Assembly: GCA_021772555.1 (NCBI GenBank)
Contig: JAJFLT010000141.1
Coordinates: 1-6,558, forward strand
Direction: 5' to 3'
DNA from: Opitutales bacterium
GTDB lineage: Bacteria > Verrucomicrobiota > Verrucomicrobiia > Opitutales > UBA2987
DNA: 6,558 nucleotides
The notes below the pieces were generated by a model. The model was not told the DNA's origin and ran no database searches. It saw nothing but the letters and a program-made list of their open reading frames with translations. Each line of letters starts with the position of its first letter. Position 1 is the first letter of the stretch. The position numbers and the translations under genes are program-made. This document shows, in pieces, positions 1 through 6,231 of this stretch.

Positions 1-708
1 TGCCTGCAAAACCTCCCCGTAGTTTTTTGCATGGACCGGGCCGGACTTTCCCCCAATGACGGCCCCACCCATCACGGGCTGTTCGACCTGTCCTACCTCC
101 GTTGCGTGCCCAATGCCGTAATCATGCAGCCGAAGAACGAGGATGAACTGGTGGATATGCTCTGGACCGCGCTGCAAATGAGGAGTCCGGCCTTTATCCG
201 GTATCCGCGCGGCGCCGGCGAAGGGGTTCCCATTAAAAAGCGGCCCGCCCGCCTGACCCTTGGCCGATCTGAAATTCTGCGGGAGGGCGACGATATCAAC
301 CTCTGGGCTTTGGGGCCATGGGTGAGCGAGGCGCTCGATCTGGCCGAAAGGCTAAAAGTCGAAGAGGGTGTCAGCGCCGGAGTGGTCAATGCCAGGTATA
401 TCAAACCGCTCGATAAAGCACTTCTCAAAACCCAGGGAGACAATTGCCAGCTGATTGTTACGCTGGAGGATAATGTTGTGCAGGGTGGCTTTGGGAGCGC
501 CGTTCTGGAAGAGCTCAACGACGCTGATTGCGCCGTAAATGTACATCGGATCGGATGGCCGGATAAATTTGTGGATCACGGGACGTCGGTCGGCGAACTG
601 AGGGCTGCCAACGGGTTGGACCCCGAAACCATTTACGGGGGAATCGTGGAGAAATGGCGCCAAATCCAGTCTAAAAGCCGTATCGATCCCGCCTTGCAAA
701 TCAAATAG
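1..708 (+). CDS. dxs: 1-deoxy-D-xylulose-5-phosphate synthase, C-terminal part (5' end outside window)
   Basis: DXS condenses pyruvate and glyceraldehyde 3-phosphate into 1-deoxy-D-xylulose 5-phosphate, using thiamine diphosphate. It is the first step of the cytosolic MEP isoprenoid pathway. The reading frame is open from base 1, so the ATG at 31 is an internal methionine and not the start; 235 residues are visible of the usual ~620-640. The first ~70 residues are the end of the transketolase pyrimidine-binding domain: a DRAGL motif, then DGPTHHG, FDLSYLRC and the IRYPRG exit. From about residue 80 comes the transketolase C-terminal domain, including LEDNVVQGGFGSAV and the GWPDKFVDHG stretch typical of DXS, which separates it from transketolase and pyruvate dehydrogenase E1. 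The TAG stop is 11 bases before the next gene, so the two are probably one transcript. Identity is very secure; no damage is seen in the visible part. Confidence 0.97.
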   Translation, partial: CLQNLPVVFCMDRAGLSPNDGPTHHGLFDLSYLRCVPNAVIMQPKNEDELVDMLWTALQMRSPAFIRYPRGAGEGVPIKKRPARLTLGRSEILREGDDINLWALGPWVSEALDLAERLKVEEGVSAGVVNARYIKPLDKALLKTQGDNCQLIVTLEDNVVQGGFGSAVLEELNDADCAVNVHRIGWPDKFVDHGTSVGELRAANGLDPETIYGGIVEKWRQIQSKSRIDPALQIK

Positions 709-719
709 CCAAAGAAAAG

Positions 720-1652
720 GTGCCGGATTCTCCCGAAGTCGAAGGCGAAAAACTGGACTGGTGGCAGTGGATTCGCTATGGTCCGTTTCTCGCGCAAATG
801 GTTGTCATCCGCCGTTGCAACCTCTCCTGCGGGTATTGCTCCGAGTTTGACAAGACCTCCGATCCCATCCCCTTCGACACCCTCAGCCGCCAGTTGAGGA
901 AATTGCGCGAATTAAAAACCTGGGCCATTTGCCTGACCGGGGGCGAACCCACCTTGCATCCTCAACTTCCCGATCTAATCGGCGAAATGACCACCCTAGG
1001 GTTTCGCCGCCGGCAAATGATCACCAACGGTTATAAACTGACTGAGGAACTCATCCAGTCCCTCAATGAAAGCGGGCTGACCGATATGCAGATCAGCGTG
1101 GACGGTGTTCAGCCCAACGAAACAACGGTCAAAACCCTGCAACCCTTGCGTAAAAAACTCTCCCTGCTGGCCGAACACGCCCGTTTCCAGGTGGTCATGA
1201 GCGGCGTCATCGGGAGCGCCCCTCCAGCCGAAGCGATCGAAGTCATCGATTTCGCCCGCGAGCACGGCTTTATTCCGCGGATATTGCTCATTCACGATGA
1301 AAACGGGCAGTTGAAATTAAATGCGGAAGAACTGGCCGCCTACCGGGAGGTGAAAAGAAAAATCGGTTCGCGATTTGAAGATGTCGACGGCTACCGGGAA
1401 AAACTGATCAAAGACGGCGTCGCCCCCTTCAAGTGCCGGGCGGGTTCCCGCTATTTATACGTGGACGAGTTCGGCCAGGTGCATTGGTGTTCGCAGACGC
1501 GCGGTGTTTTTCAAAAAAACCTCCTGCAATACACCCTGGACGACCTGAAAAAACAATATCATACACCCAAAAACTGTCATACCACCTGCACCGTCGGTTG
1601 CGTGCGAACCGCCTCCGCCTACGACCAGTGGAGAGGGCAGAATAATGGGTAA
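720..1652 (+). CDS. Radical SAM protein with SPASM-like cysteine-rich C-terminus, product unknown
   Basis: This is a 310-residue radical SAM enzyme, expected to cleave S-adenosylmethionine reductively at a [4Fe-4S] cluster. The cluster motif CxxxCxxC is at residues 33-40 (CNLSCGYC), followed by GGEPT at 74-78 (SAM binding), ITNGY at 101-105 and SVDG at 126-129, as in the TIM-barrel core. The C-terminus has five more cysteines: C239, C257 (spaced 17, with a YVDEFGQVHWC strand-turn) and C286-x3-C290-x3-C294. This resembles a twitch or reduced SPASM domain holding an auxiliary Fe-S cluster. The GTG start at 720 is chosen because it gives a conserved-looking Trp-rich lead-in (WWQWIRYGP) before the core; its Shine-Dalgarno is weak. 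The next in-frame ATG (codon 27) would cut into the core. Tight linkage to dxs suggests co-transcription and perhaps a role in isoprenoid or cofactor modification, but that is inference. It does not look like the hopanoid enzyme HpnH. Family assignment is firm; substrate is unknown. Confidence 0.9.
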   Translation: MPDSPEVEGEKLDWWQWIRYGPFLAQMVVIRRCNLSCGYCSEFDKTSDPIPFDTLSRQLRKLRELKTWAICLTGGEPTLHPQLPDLIGEMTTLGFRRRQMITNGYKLTEELIQSLNESGLTDMQISVDGVQPNETTVKTLQPLRKKLSLLAEHARFQVVMSGVIGSAPPAEAIEVIDFAREHGFIPRILLIHDENGQLKLNAEELAAYREVKRKIGSRFEDVDGYREKLIKDGVAPFKCRAGSRYLYVDEFGQVHWCSQTRGVFQKNLLQYTLDDLKKQYHTPKNCHTTCTVGCVRTASAYDQWRGQNNG

Positions 1653-1754
1653 ACGGTTCCCGAGTTTGAGATTATCAGTCAACCAGCACCGCTTTCTGTC
1701 ATAGATATAGCCACGCCCTTTTGATTTCACCCCGGCCTTCAAAAACTGAAATAC

Positions 1755-2216
1755 TTACTGCGCCTTTATGGTGATGGCTTTTTGCTCCTGGAGGAGAAAG
1801 AATTTGGCCTTTTCGAATGGCGGTGGGCCTTTGAGGCCTGGTTTGGCGTCGTTGGAGAATCCGTATTTTTCCATTAATACCAGAAAAAGGCCTTTGTTGT
1901 GGCGGTCATTGTCGTTTTCATCGTGATACATGGCCATCGCATATTCGCCGTAGGGAAGTTCCGTAAAGTCCACCAGGACGGTTTTTGAGGCAGGTTTCGC
2001 TGTCATCTTGCGAAACTCCTTTCCTCTTTTGGGAAAGCTCTCCTTGGTGTTGAATAGAGCAAGATGGACCGTGCCTTTATCATTCCGCAGGCCGGTGATG
2101 CGTACTTCGAGAGCGCCAAGTTCAACTTTGGGCGTTTCCAGGTCGTCTGCGGAAACTATCGCCGTGGCAAGAACCAGACCGGCCAAAGCGGCAAAAAATG
2201 AATTAGAGGGTGACAT
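1755..2216 (-). CDS. Exported DUF2141-family protein
   Basis: A 153-residue protein with a likely Sec signal peptide: a hydrophobic stretch at residues 7-22 ending in VSA before DD, suggesting cleavage near residue 23. The mature part matches the DUF2141 family in its order of signatures: an LEVRITGLRNDKGTVHLALF strand pair (36-55), a FTELPYGEYAMAMYHDEN block (84-101) with the acidic NDNDRHNKG loop, then EKYGFSNDA and the GPPPFEKAKFFL ending. The fold is thought to be a small beta-sandwich; function is unknown, and location would be periplasmic or extracellular. The ATG at 2216 is the only ATG in frame before an upstream stop. No Shine-Dalgarno is visible before it, and the signal peptide has no Lys or Arg ahead of its hydrophobic core, which is unusual, so a non-ATG start slightly upstream (which would add an Arg) cannot be excluded. 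It lies 226 bases downstream of cinA on the same strand, so it probably has its own promoter. Confidence 0.88.
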   Translation of the reverse strand: MSPSNSFFAALAGLVLATAIVSADDLETPKVELGALEVRITGLRNDKGTVHLALFNTKESFPKRGKEFRKMTAKPASKTVLVDFTELPYGEYAMAMYHDENDNDRHNKGLFLVLMEKYGFSNDAKPGLKGPPPFEKAKFFLLQEQKAITIKAQ

Positions 2217-2248
2217 GGATGGTCTATAGGAGGACGGAGGGGCAAATA

Positions 2249-2431
2249 ATGTTCCCTAAGGCGTGTGAACACTACGACTCAAATCAGCGTAAAAGCGGCT
2301 TTTCGGCCAAAAAAGACGTTCATCCACTCGATGAATACTCATTCGCCTCGTCTCTTTACCCAATTTTTAGCTCGAAAATCCATCTTTTATCTTCGTTTTT
2401 CGAAGTGTTAACACGCCCGAAAACTCTTTAA
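2249..2431 (+). CDS. Possible small protein of 60 residues, unrecognised
   Basis: A 60-codon ORF on the + strand lies between two - strand genes and starts at ATG 2249. The reason to list it is its ribosome binding site: GGAGGGG at 2236-2242 with a 6-base spacer, better than that of any clear gene in this window. The product begins MFPKACEHYDSNQRKSG and has a moderately hydrophobic second half (YPIFSSKIHLLSSFFEVL, about 38-55), but no convincing membrane helix and no family I recognise. The polypurine stretch sits next to the oppositely oriented DUF2141 start and could be chance. The ORF also runs through inverted repeats that look more like non-coding regulatory or terminator DNA. The call is weak. 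Confidence 0.22.
   Translation: MFPKACEHYDSNQRKSGFSAKKDVHPLDEYSFASSLYPIFSSKIHLLSSFFEVLTRPKTL
2309..2335 (-). terminator. Possible rho-independent terminator downstream of cinA
   Basis: The perfect inverted repeat TTCATC-CACTC-GATGAA (2319-2335) gives a 6-base-pair stem with a 5-base loop. Read on the - strand, the stem is followed after four bases by six thymines (2314-2309). It lies about 110 bases past the cinA stop and before the DUF2141 gene, a sensible place to end the cinA transcript. Against it, the stem is only one-third GC and the U tract does not abut the stem, so termination may be weak. Confidence 0.35.
2391..2414. repeat. Two abutting palindromes, possible operator or weak hairpin
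   Basis: CTTCG-TTTTT-CGAAG (2391-2405) is a perfect 5-base inverted repeat with a 5-base loop. It shares its last base with GTGTTAACAC (2405-2414), a perfect 10-base palindrome. They begin about 30 bases beyond the cinA stop in non-coding DNA (or inside the doubtful small ORF). Neither is followed by a clear U tract, so a terminator role is not well supported. A dimeric regulator site is possible but unproven. Confidence 0.3.
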
Positions 2432-2442
2432 CCGATTAGAAC

Positions 2443-3729
2443 CTATCTAGCCATGCTTTCGAGGATGTCCTCGACTTCGTATCTTTTCAATTTTCGCCGC
2501 ATCCAGTCGAGGGCCGCGTAAACCGCCCTTTCCTGAATAGCCTGCCGATTGCCGGGGTAAACAATACGGCGGGACCACACCCCGACGGGCGAATGGTAGC
2601 CCAGATAGACGGTTCCGACCGGTTTATGGCAGGTTCCTCCACCCGGTCCGGCGACGCCGGTGACGCTCAAGGCATAACCGGCTGAAAATTTTTCAGCGGC
2701 ACCGGTAGCCATGGCCGCCGCACATTCTGCGCTGACCGCGCCGTGTTGCTGGATAATGACATCGGGGACATCCAGTATCTGGACTTTGGCCTCGTTGGTG
2801 TAGCAGGTGGCGCCACCCACAAATACTTTGGAGGCTCCCGGAATTTGCACAAAGGCACTGGATAACATGCCTCCGGTGCAGGATTCGGCCACGGTCAGGT
2901 GTTTGCCCAGGCTGCGCAGGTGGCTGAGAATGAGAAAAGCCATCGATTCATTGCCAAAGGTAACGAAATCATCTCCAATTTCATCTTTGCAGCGTTCCCC
3001 CAAATCTTCGATCTCAGCCCACTCGAGGGGATTGTCCGGCCCTCCACCGAGGCGCACATCGACCAATCCCTCGTGCGCACAATAAGCGACCGAGAGTCTT
3101 TTGCCAAAAGGATCGAACAGGGGCCTTAGTTTTGTTTCCAGGCTGGACTCACCGGCTCCGCAGGTGCGCAATTGCAAGAAGGATTGCTTTTCCCCGATCA
3201 GGCCCTCCTCCCGCATCCGCGGGAGTATCTGGTTTTCAAACATAGGGTATAGTTCCATGGGCGGACCGGGCAGCATGATGAGGCGCTTGCCGTCTTTTCC
3301 CAGCCACAGGCCGGGGGCGGTTCCAAAGCTGTTGGGGATGACGTCCGCTCCTTCCATAACCTTGGCCTGCCTCAGGTTATTGTCGGTCATGGGCCGTTCA
3401 AATTGGGCAAATCTGTCCCGAATGGCTTTTTCCACGGCGGGGTCGTGCACGAGGGAAAGACCCAAGGCCCGAGCAATCGTCTCACGCGTAATATCGTCGG
3501 TGGTGGGGCCTAGGCCTCCCGTCGTGATGACGATGTCGGCATGTTTCCAGGCATCGAGGAAGACGCGTTCGATTTACGCCGCTTCATCGCGGATGACGGA
3601 GTTTCGCCGCATGGCGATCCCGTGGCGGGCCAAAAGGTTGCCCAAATAAGTGAGGTGGCTATTTTCACGAATTCCCAGGAGCAACTCATCGCCCAGGGTA
3701 ATGGTTTCGAGGCGGAGAGAATGGGTCAT
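2443..3729 (-). pseudogene. cinA: CinA-family protein (MoCF-like domain plus NMN deamidase domain), interrupted by an in-frame TAA
   Basis: CinA-family proteins join an N-terminal molybdopterin-binding-like (COG1058) domain, linked to ADP-ribose or CoA pyrophosphatase activity, to a C-terminal PncC-type domain that deamidates nicotinamide mononucleotide in NAD recycling. From ATG 3729 the frame encodes 429 codons with the expected motifs: LGDELLLG (12-19), TTGGLGPTTDD (69-79), MLPGPP (152-157), AESCTGG with the catalytic-type serine (281-287) and SVTGVAGP (355-362). Codon 52 is TAA (3576-3574), between RDEAA and IERVF. The frame is the same on both sides and no other lesion is seen. One base change would restore Gln, Glu or Lys, all plausible there. 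Translation would give a 51-residue fragment. The region after the stop could only be made by reinitiation, for example at TTG 3465 (340 residues) or a later ATG, leaving the C-terminal deamidase domain whole. A recent nonsense mutation or a sequencing or assembly error are the likely explanations. TAA excludes selenocysteine or pyrrolysine insertion. No Shine-Dalgarno is seen at 3729. Confidence 0.85.
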
Positions 3730-3789
3730 AAGTGGGGGCGGTTCATGTGGTGAACTTTTCTTGGGTTTATTAAAAAATGACTTCGAGAT

Positions 3790-3818
3790 GATATAGGGAA
3801 ATAAGGAAGATATGTTAA
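3790..3818 (-). promoter_or_regulatory. Candidate sigma-70-type promoter for cinA
   Basis: On the - strand TTAACA (3818-3813, five of six matches to TTGACA) is followed after exactly 17 bases by TATATC (3795-3790, four of six matches to TATAAT). Transcription would start near 3783, about 54 bases before the cinA ATG at 3729. The -35 box overlaps GTTAA-GTGGAG-TTAAC (3814-3829), a 5-base inverted repeat that could be a regulator site. It sits in the 124-base gap between the VOC gene and cinA, so cinA need not depend on the VOC promoter. Confidence 0.4.
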
Positions 3819-3853
3819 GTGGAGTTAACTCTTTCGATATATTGGACTACTTT

Positions 3854-4225
3854 TTATAATTGATTAAAACCGTCTCCTGCTTTGAGGAACTCAATGCGAT
3901 TACCAAAGGAATCGGTGGTGTAAAACCTTTTACGATTTGGTAACGCTTCATCCCAAATTACCTGATAACTCTTTTCCTTTAGTTTCTTTTCGAGGTTTGT
4001 TAAATTCTCTACGACGAAAGCGGGATGCGCCTTTTTCTGTGGAACGAAACTATTTTCTACGCCAACATGCACAATAACTTCTTCCTTCCGGAACCAACAT
4101 CCACCACGCGATGCCAATGGTTCTGGTTTTTCTTCCTCTTCCATTTCAAGAATGCCGATGAAGAAGCTCCGTGCTTCCTCTTCTTTACCTTCCGGCATTG
4201 CTAGTTGAATATGGTCCAGTTTCAT
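3854..4225 (-). CDS. Glyoxalase/bleomycin-resistance-type (VOC superfamily) protein
   Basis: A 123-residue single-domain protein of the vicinal oxygen chelate fold, which uses paired beta-alpha-beta-beta-beta modules to hold a divalent metal. It opens with MKLDHIQLAMP (His5 is the usual first metal ligand), has VIVHVGVE around 50-57 and KKAHPAFVVENL at 64-75 (His67 starts the second module). It ends with RFYTTDSFGNRIEFL, where Glu112 is the usual last ligand. Such proteins range from glyoxalases and extradiol dioxygenases to resistance proteins; the substrate cannot be told. A Shine-Dalgarno AAGGA lies just before the ATG at a short spacing. The gene diverges from uvrC with only 40 bases between start codons, so the two control regions overlap. 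Counting 3901-4200 gives 129 of 300 G+C (43%), lower than neighbouring genes (a sampled uvrC line is 55%), which hints at recent acquisition but is not proof. Confidence 0.87.
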   Translation of the reverse strand: MKLDHIQLAMPEGKEEEARSFFIGILEMEEEEKPEPLASRGGCWFRKEEVIVHVGVENSFVPQKKAHPAFVVENLTNLEKKLKEKSYQVIWDEALPNRKRFYTTDSFGNRIEFLKAGDGFNQL

Positions 4226-4265
4226 TTTCCTTGTCCAACTCTAAACATAGACGAAAAATTAGAAA

Positions 4266-5744
4266 ATGCCAGCCCCTGAATCCAGCATTTTAAAAGAAAA
4301 AGTGCGACGTCTGCCCCACCGACCGGGCGTTTATCTGATGAAAGACCGTTTGGCCCGGATCATTTACGTGGGCAAGGCCAAGGATTTGAAAAAGAGGGTT
4401 TCCAGTTATTTCCAGCCTTCCCGACGTTTTACCACGCAGCAGCCGAAAATCGCCGTCATGGTGGATCTCATTTACGGTTTCGACATTATCGAGGTCAAAT
4501 CGGAGGCAGAAGCGCTCCTGCTTGAAGGCAAGCTGATCAAGCAGTGGAAGCCCAAATACAACACCGATTTTACGGACGACAAACGATTTTTGCTGGTGCG
4601 GGTCGATCGGCAAAATGAAATGCCGCGGTTCCGCCTGACGCGGTTTCGCAAGGAGGATGCGTCCACCTATTACGGTCCCTTCGCCCACTCGGGCCTGTTG
4701 CGCAAAACGCTTTCCCAGATGCGGTTGCGATTCGGCGTTTTGTTGGGCGACGCACGTCCGGTTCGCCAACCGGATGGCTCCTGGTATCTATACGATGATG
4801 TGCGGAAAGAAATTTACGGTCACCTCAACCATATAAGCAGCGAGCAATACCGCCAGCGGGTGGAAGAAGCCTGCGTTTTTCTGGATGGAAAATCGCGTCA
4901 GTGGCTGGTCGAACTGAAAGCGGAAATGATGGCTGCCGCGGAAAAGAGGCAATACGAAAAAGCGGCTGATTTGCGGAATGTCGTCTTTGCCCTGGAAAAG
5001 ACGGTGCTGAAAACCCGCAAGTTTTCCCGCCAGTCCGGTCCCATCAAACTGGAAGTGATCGAGGAGGCCTTGGATGAATTGCGGGTGAAGCTCCACCTGC
5101 CGGATCAGCCCGAAAAAATGGAGTGTTTTGATATCAGCCATATATCGGGGACCTTTGTCGTTGCCTCCATGGTGCGTTTTACGGGTGGACGGCAGGACCG
5201 CCAAAAATACCGGCACTACAAGATAAGAAGTTTTATCGGGAACGATGATTTTCGGGCCATGGAAGAGGTTGTCGGCCGCCGCTACCGGCGTCTTGTCTCA
5301 GAAAAGAAACCATTGCCCGACCTGATACTGATCGATGGCGGCAAGGGCCAATTGACTTCAGCCTTGAAAGCCTTCCTCGCCCTTGGAATCGAACCGCCCC
5401 CGATGGTGGGATTGGCCAAAAAACAGGAGACTCTCGTTTTTACCGATGAGCGGGCGCCTCTCAACCTGCCGGCTCGTAGCGAGGGGCTGAAGATGCTCCA
5501 ACGACTCCGCGATGAAGCCCACCGCTTTGCCAATACATTCAACGCCCAACTGCGTTCACGCCGCATGAAGGAAACCGTATTGGATGATTTGCCGGGCCTT
5601 GGGCCGGTGCGCCGAAATGCCCTTCTCAACCATTTCAAAACCATCCAGAAGCTGAAAAAGGCCACTTCGGAGGAGCTGCGCGCGGTCGACGGAATTGGTG
5701 AAAAAAACAGTTTGCAACTGCACCGTTATTTGCAGAATTTATGA
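4266..5744 (+). CDS. uvrC: Short UvrC-type excinuclease ABC subunit, lacking the cysteine cluster
   Basis: UvrC makes both incisions around damage held by UvrB in nucleotide excision repair. This one has 492 residues against about 600 usually. It has the GIY-YIG nuclease (residues ~15-98: GVYLM at 21, YVGKAKDLKKRV at 34, catalytic-type Glu in EALLLEGKLIKQ). A UVR motif for UvrB contact follows (~212-247, EKRQYEKAADLR). The RNase H-like nuclease has ECFDISH (Asp289), NDDF (Asp327/328), LILIDGGKGQ (Asp357) and RDEAHRF (His419), so its catalytic set looks complete. Two HhH motifs end it (LPGLGP at 442, VDGIGE at 474). Two things are missing: the four-cysteine cluster normally between GIY-YIG and UVR (only Cys203 and Cys287 exist in the whole protein), and roughly 115 residues normally between UVR and ECFDISH (here ~40 residues). 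The frame is continuous, so this looks like a real variant. The ATG at 4266 gives the normal N-terminus although no clear Shine-Dalgarno precedes it. Its promoter must lie in the 40-base gap or inside the divergent VOC gene. Confidence 0.93.
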   Translation: MPAPESSILKEKVRRLPHRPGVYLMKDRLARIIYVGKAKDLKKRVSSYFQPSRRFTTQQPKIAVMVDLIYGFDIIEVKSEAEALLLEGKLIKQWKPKYNTDFTDDKRFLLVRVDRQNEMPRFRLTRFRKEDASTYYGPFAHSGLLRKTLSQMRLRFGVLLGDARPVRQPDGSWYLYDDVRKEIYGHLNHISSEQYRQRVEEACVFLDGKSRQWLVELKAEMMAAAEKRQYEKAADLRNVVFALEKTVLKTRKFSRQSGPIKLEVIEEALDELRVKLHLPDQPEKMECFDISHISGTFVVASMVRFTGGRQDRQKYRHYKIRSFIGNDDFRAMEEVVGRRYRRLVSEKKPLPDLILIDGGKGQLTSALKAFLALGIEPPPMVGLAKKQETLVFTDERAPLNLPARSEGLKMLQRLRDEAHRFANTFNAQLRSRRMKETVLDDLPGLGPVRRNALLNHFKTIQKLKKATSEELRAVDGIGEKNSLQLHRYLQNL

Positions 5745-5755
5745 AATCGTTTGGG

Positions 5756-5784
5756 TTGAAAAGCGCTTGCCAATTGAAAAAGCG
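5756..5784. repeat. Imperfect direct repeat in the uvrC to CNB-gene gap
   Basis: TTGAAAAGCG (5756-5765) recurs as TTGAAAAAGCG (5774-5784), starting 18 bases apart, just after the uvrC stop and about 60-85 bases before the next start codon. The 98-base gap has no convincing hairpin terminator and no strong -35/-10 pair; TTGCCA at 5767 with TAACCT 17 bases later is poor. The repeat could be a regulator site for the downstream genes, or chance in an A-rich spacer. Confidence 0.25.
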
Positions 5785-5842
5785 ACAACTAACCTCAGCT
5801 CCCATTAACTACCTTTAAATCTTTTTTCGTGGGGAATCAAAA

Positions 5843-6217
5843 ATGCAGAAGGAATTAGACGTACCAGCCGGTAAACACGTGATCGAGCAGGATGAAGTCG
5901 GACAAGGGTTTTACGTCCTTAAATCCGGCAGTCTGGAAGTAATCAAAGATGACGTTTTGCTCAGCGTCCTCATGTTTCCGGGAACCATCTTTGGGGAGAT
6001 GGGGGATATCCTGGGAAAACCCAGAACCTGTACGGTAAGGGCGAAAAACGACTCGAAAGTCATCCATGTGCCAGACGGCGATATGGGCGACCTCATCAAG
6101 GAAAATCCCGATATTGCCCTAAAAATAATAAAAACCCTGGCTACGCGACTCGATCGCACGACGCAGAAACTGGCCAGCGCGACCAAAGAATCATCCATCT
6201 GGTCGATTAAGGGTTAA
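5843..6217 (+). CDS. Stand-alone cyclic-nucleotide-binding-domain protein
   Basis: The whole 124-residue protein is one CRP-type cyclic nucleotide-binding (CNB) domain plus a short C-terminal helix. It shows the usual beta-roll signatures: a VPAGKHVIEQDEVGQGFYVLKSGSLEV-like opening (7-33), then FPGTIFGEMGDILGKPRTCTV (45-65). The latter is the phosphate-binding cassette, with Glu52 and Arg61 in the positions that hold the ribose and cyclic phosphate in CRP. Cyclic AMP or GMP binding is therefore plausible. A helix follows (91-115, NPDIALKIIKTLATRLDRTTQKLA), corresponding to the CRP dimer helix, and the protein then ends without an HTH. It is not a transcription factor by itself and has no fused kinase or transporter; it may act through a partner. 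A Shine-Dalgarno GGGGA (5831-5835) lies 7 bases before the ATG. It is followed after 14 bases by the peroxiredoxin gene, likely in one operon. Confidence 0.9.
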   Translation: MQKELDVPAGKHVIEQDEVGQGFYVLKSGSLEVIKDDVLLSVLMFPGTIFGEMGDILGKPRTCTVRAKNDSKVIHVPDGDMGDLIKENPDIALKIIKTLATRLDRTTQKLASATKESSIWSIKG

Positions 6218-6231
6218 AGGCTGAAGGCTTC

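Noticed and set aside
31..33. ATG at 31 as the start of the first gene
   Set aside because: The DXS frame is open and conserved back to base 1, so this methionine is internal and the gene enters from outside the window.
720..1652. Identification of the radical SAM protein as HpnH (hopanoid biosynthesis)
   Set aside because: The lead-in to the CxxxCxxC motif and the five-cysteine C-terminus do not match what I know of HpnH; only the general linkage to isoprenoid genes suggested it.
1653..1754. Bidirectional terminator between the convergent radical SAM and DUF2141 genes
   Set aside because: The position is right for one, but I found no stem longer than three or four base pairs with an adjacent T or A tract.
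3574..3576. Stop-codon recoding (selenocysteine or pyrrolysine) in cinA
   Set aside because: The codon is TAA, whereas selenocysteine uses TGA and pyrrolysine TAG, and CinA has no catalytic residue at this position.
3101..3649. 182-codon + strand ORF opposite cinA
   Set aside because: It is antisense to a clearly recognisable CinA frame, has a Ser/Arg/Pro-rich composition typical of shadow frames, and resembles no family.
4290..5665. Several - strand ORFs of 60-160 codons opposite uvrC
   Set aside because: All lie inside the continuous, motif-complete UvrC frame and have no recognisable domain or ribosome site.
5761..5768. AAGCGCTT palindrome as the uvrC terminator
   Set aside because: It is a loopless 8-base palindrome with no T tract after it, so it cannot form a normal terminator hairpin.
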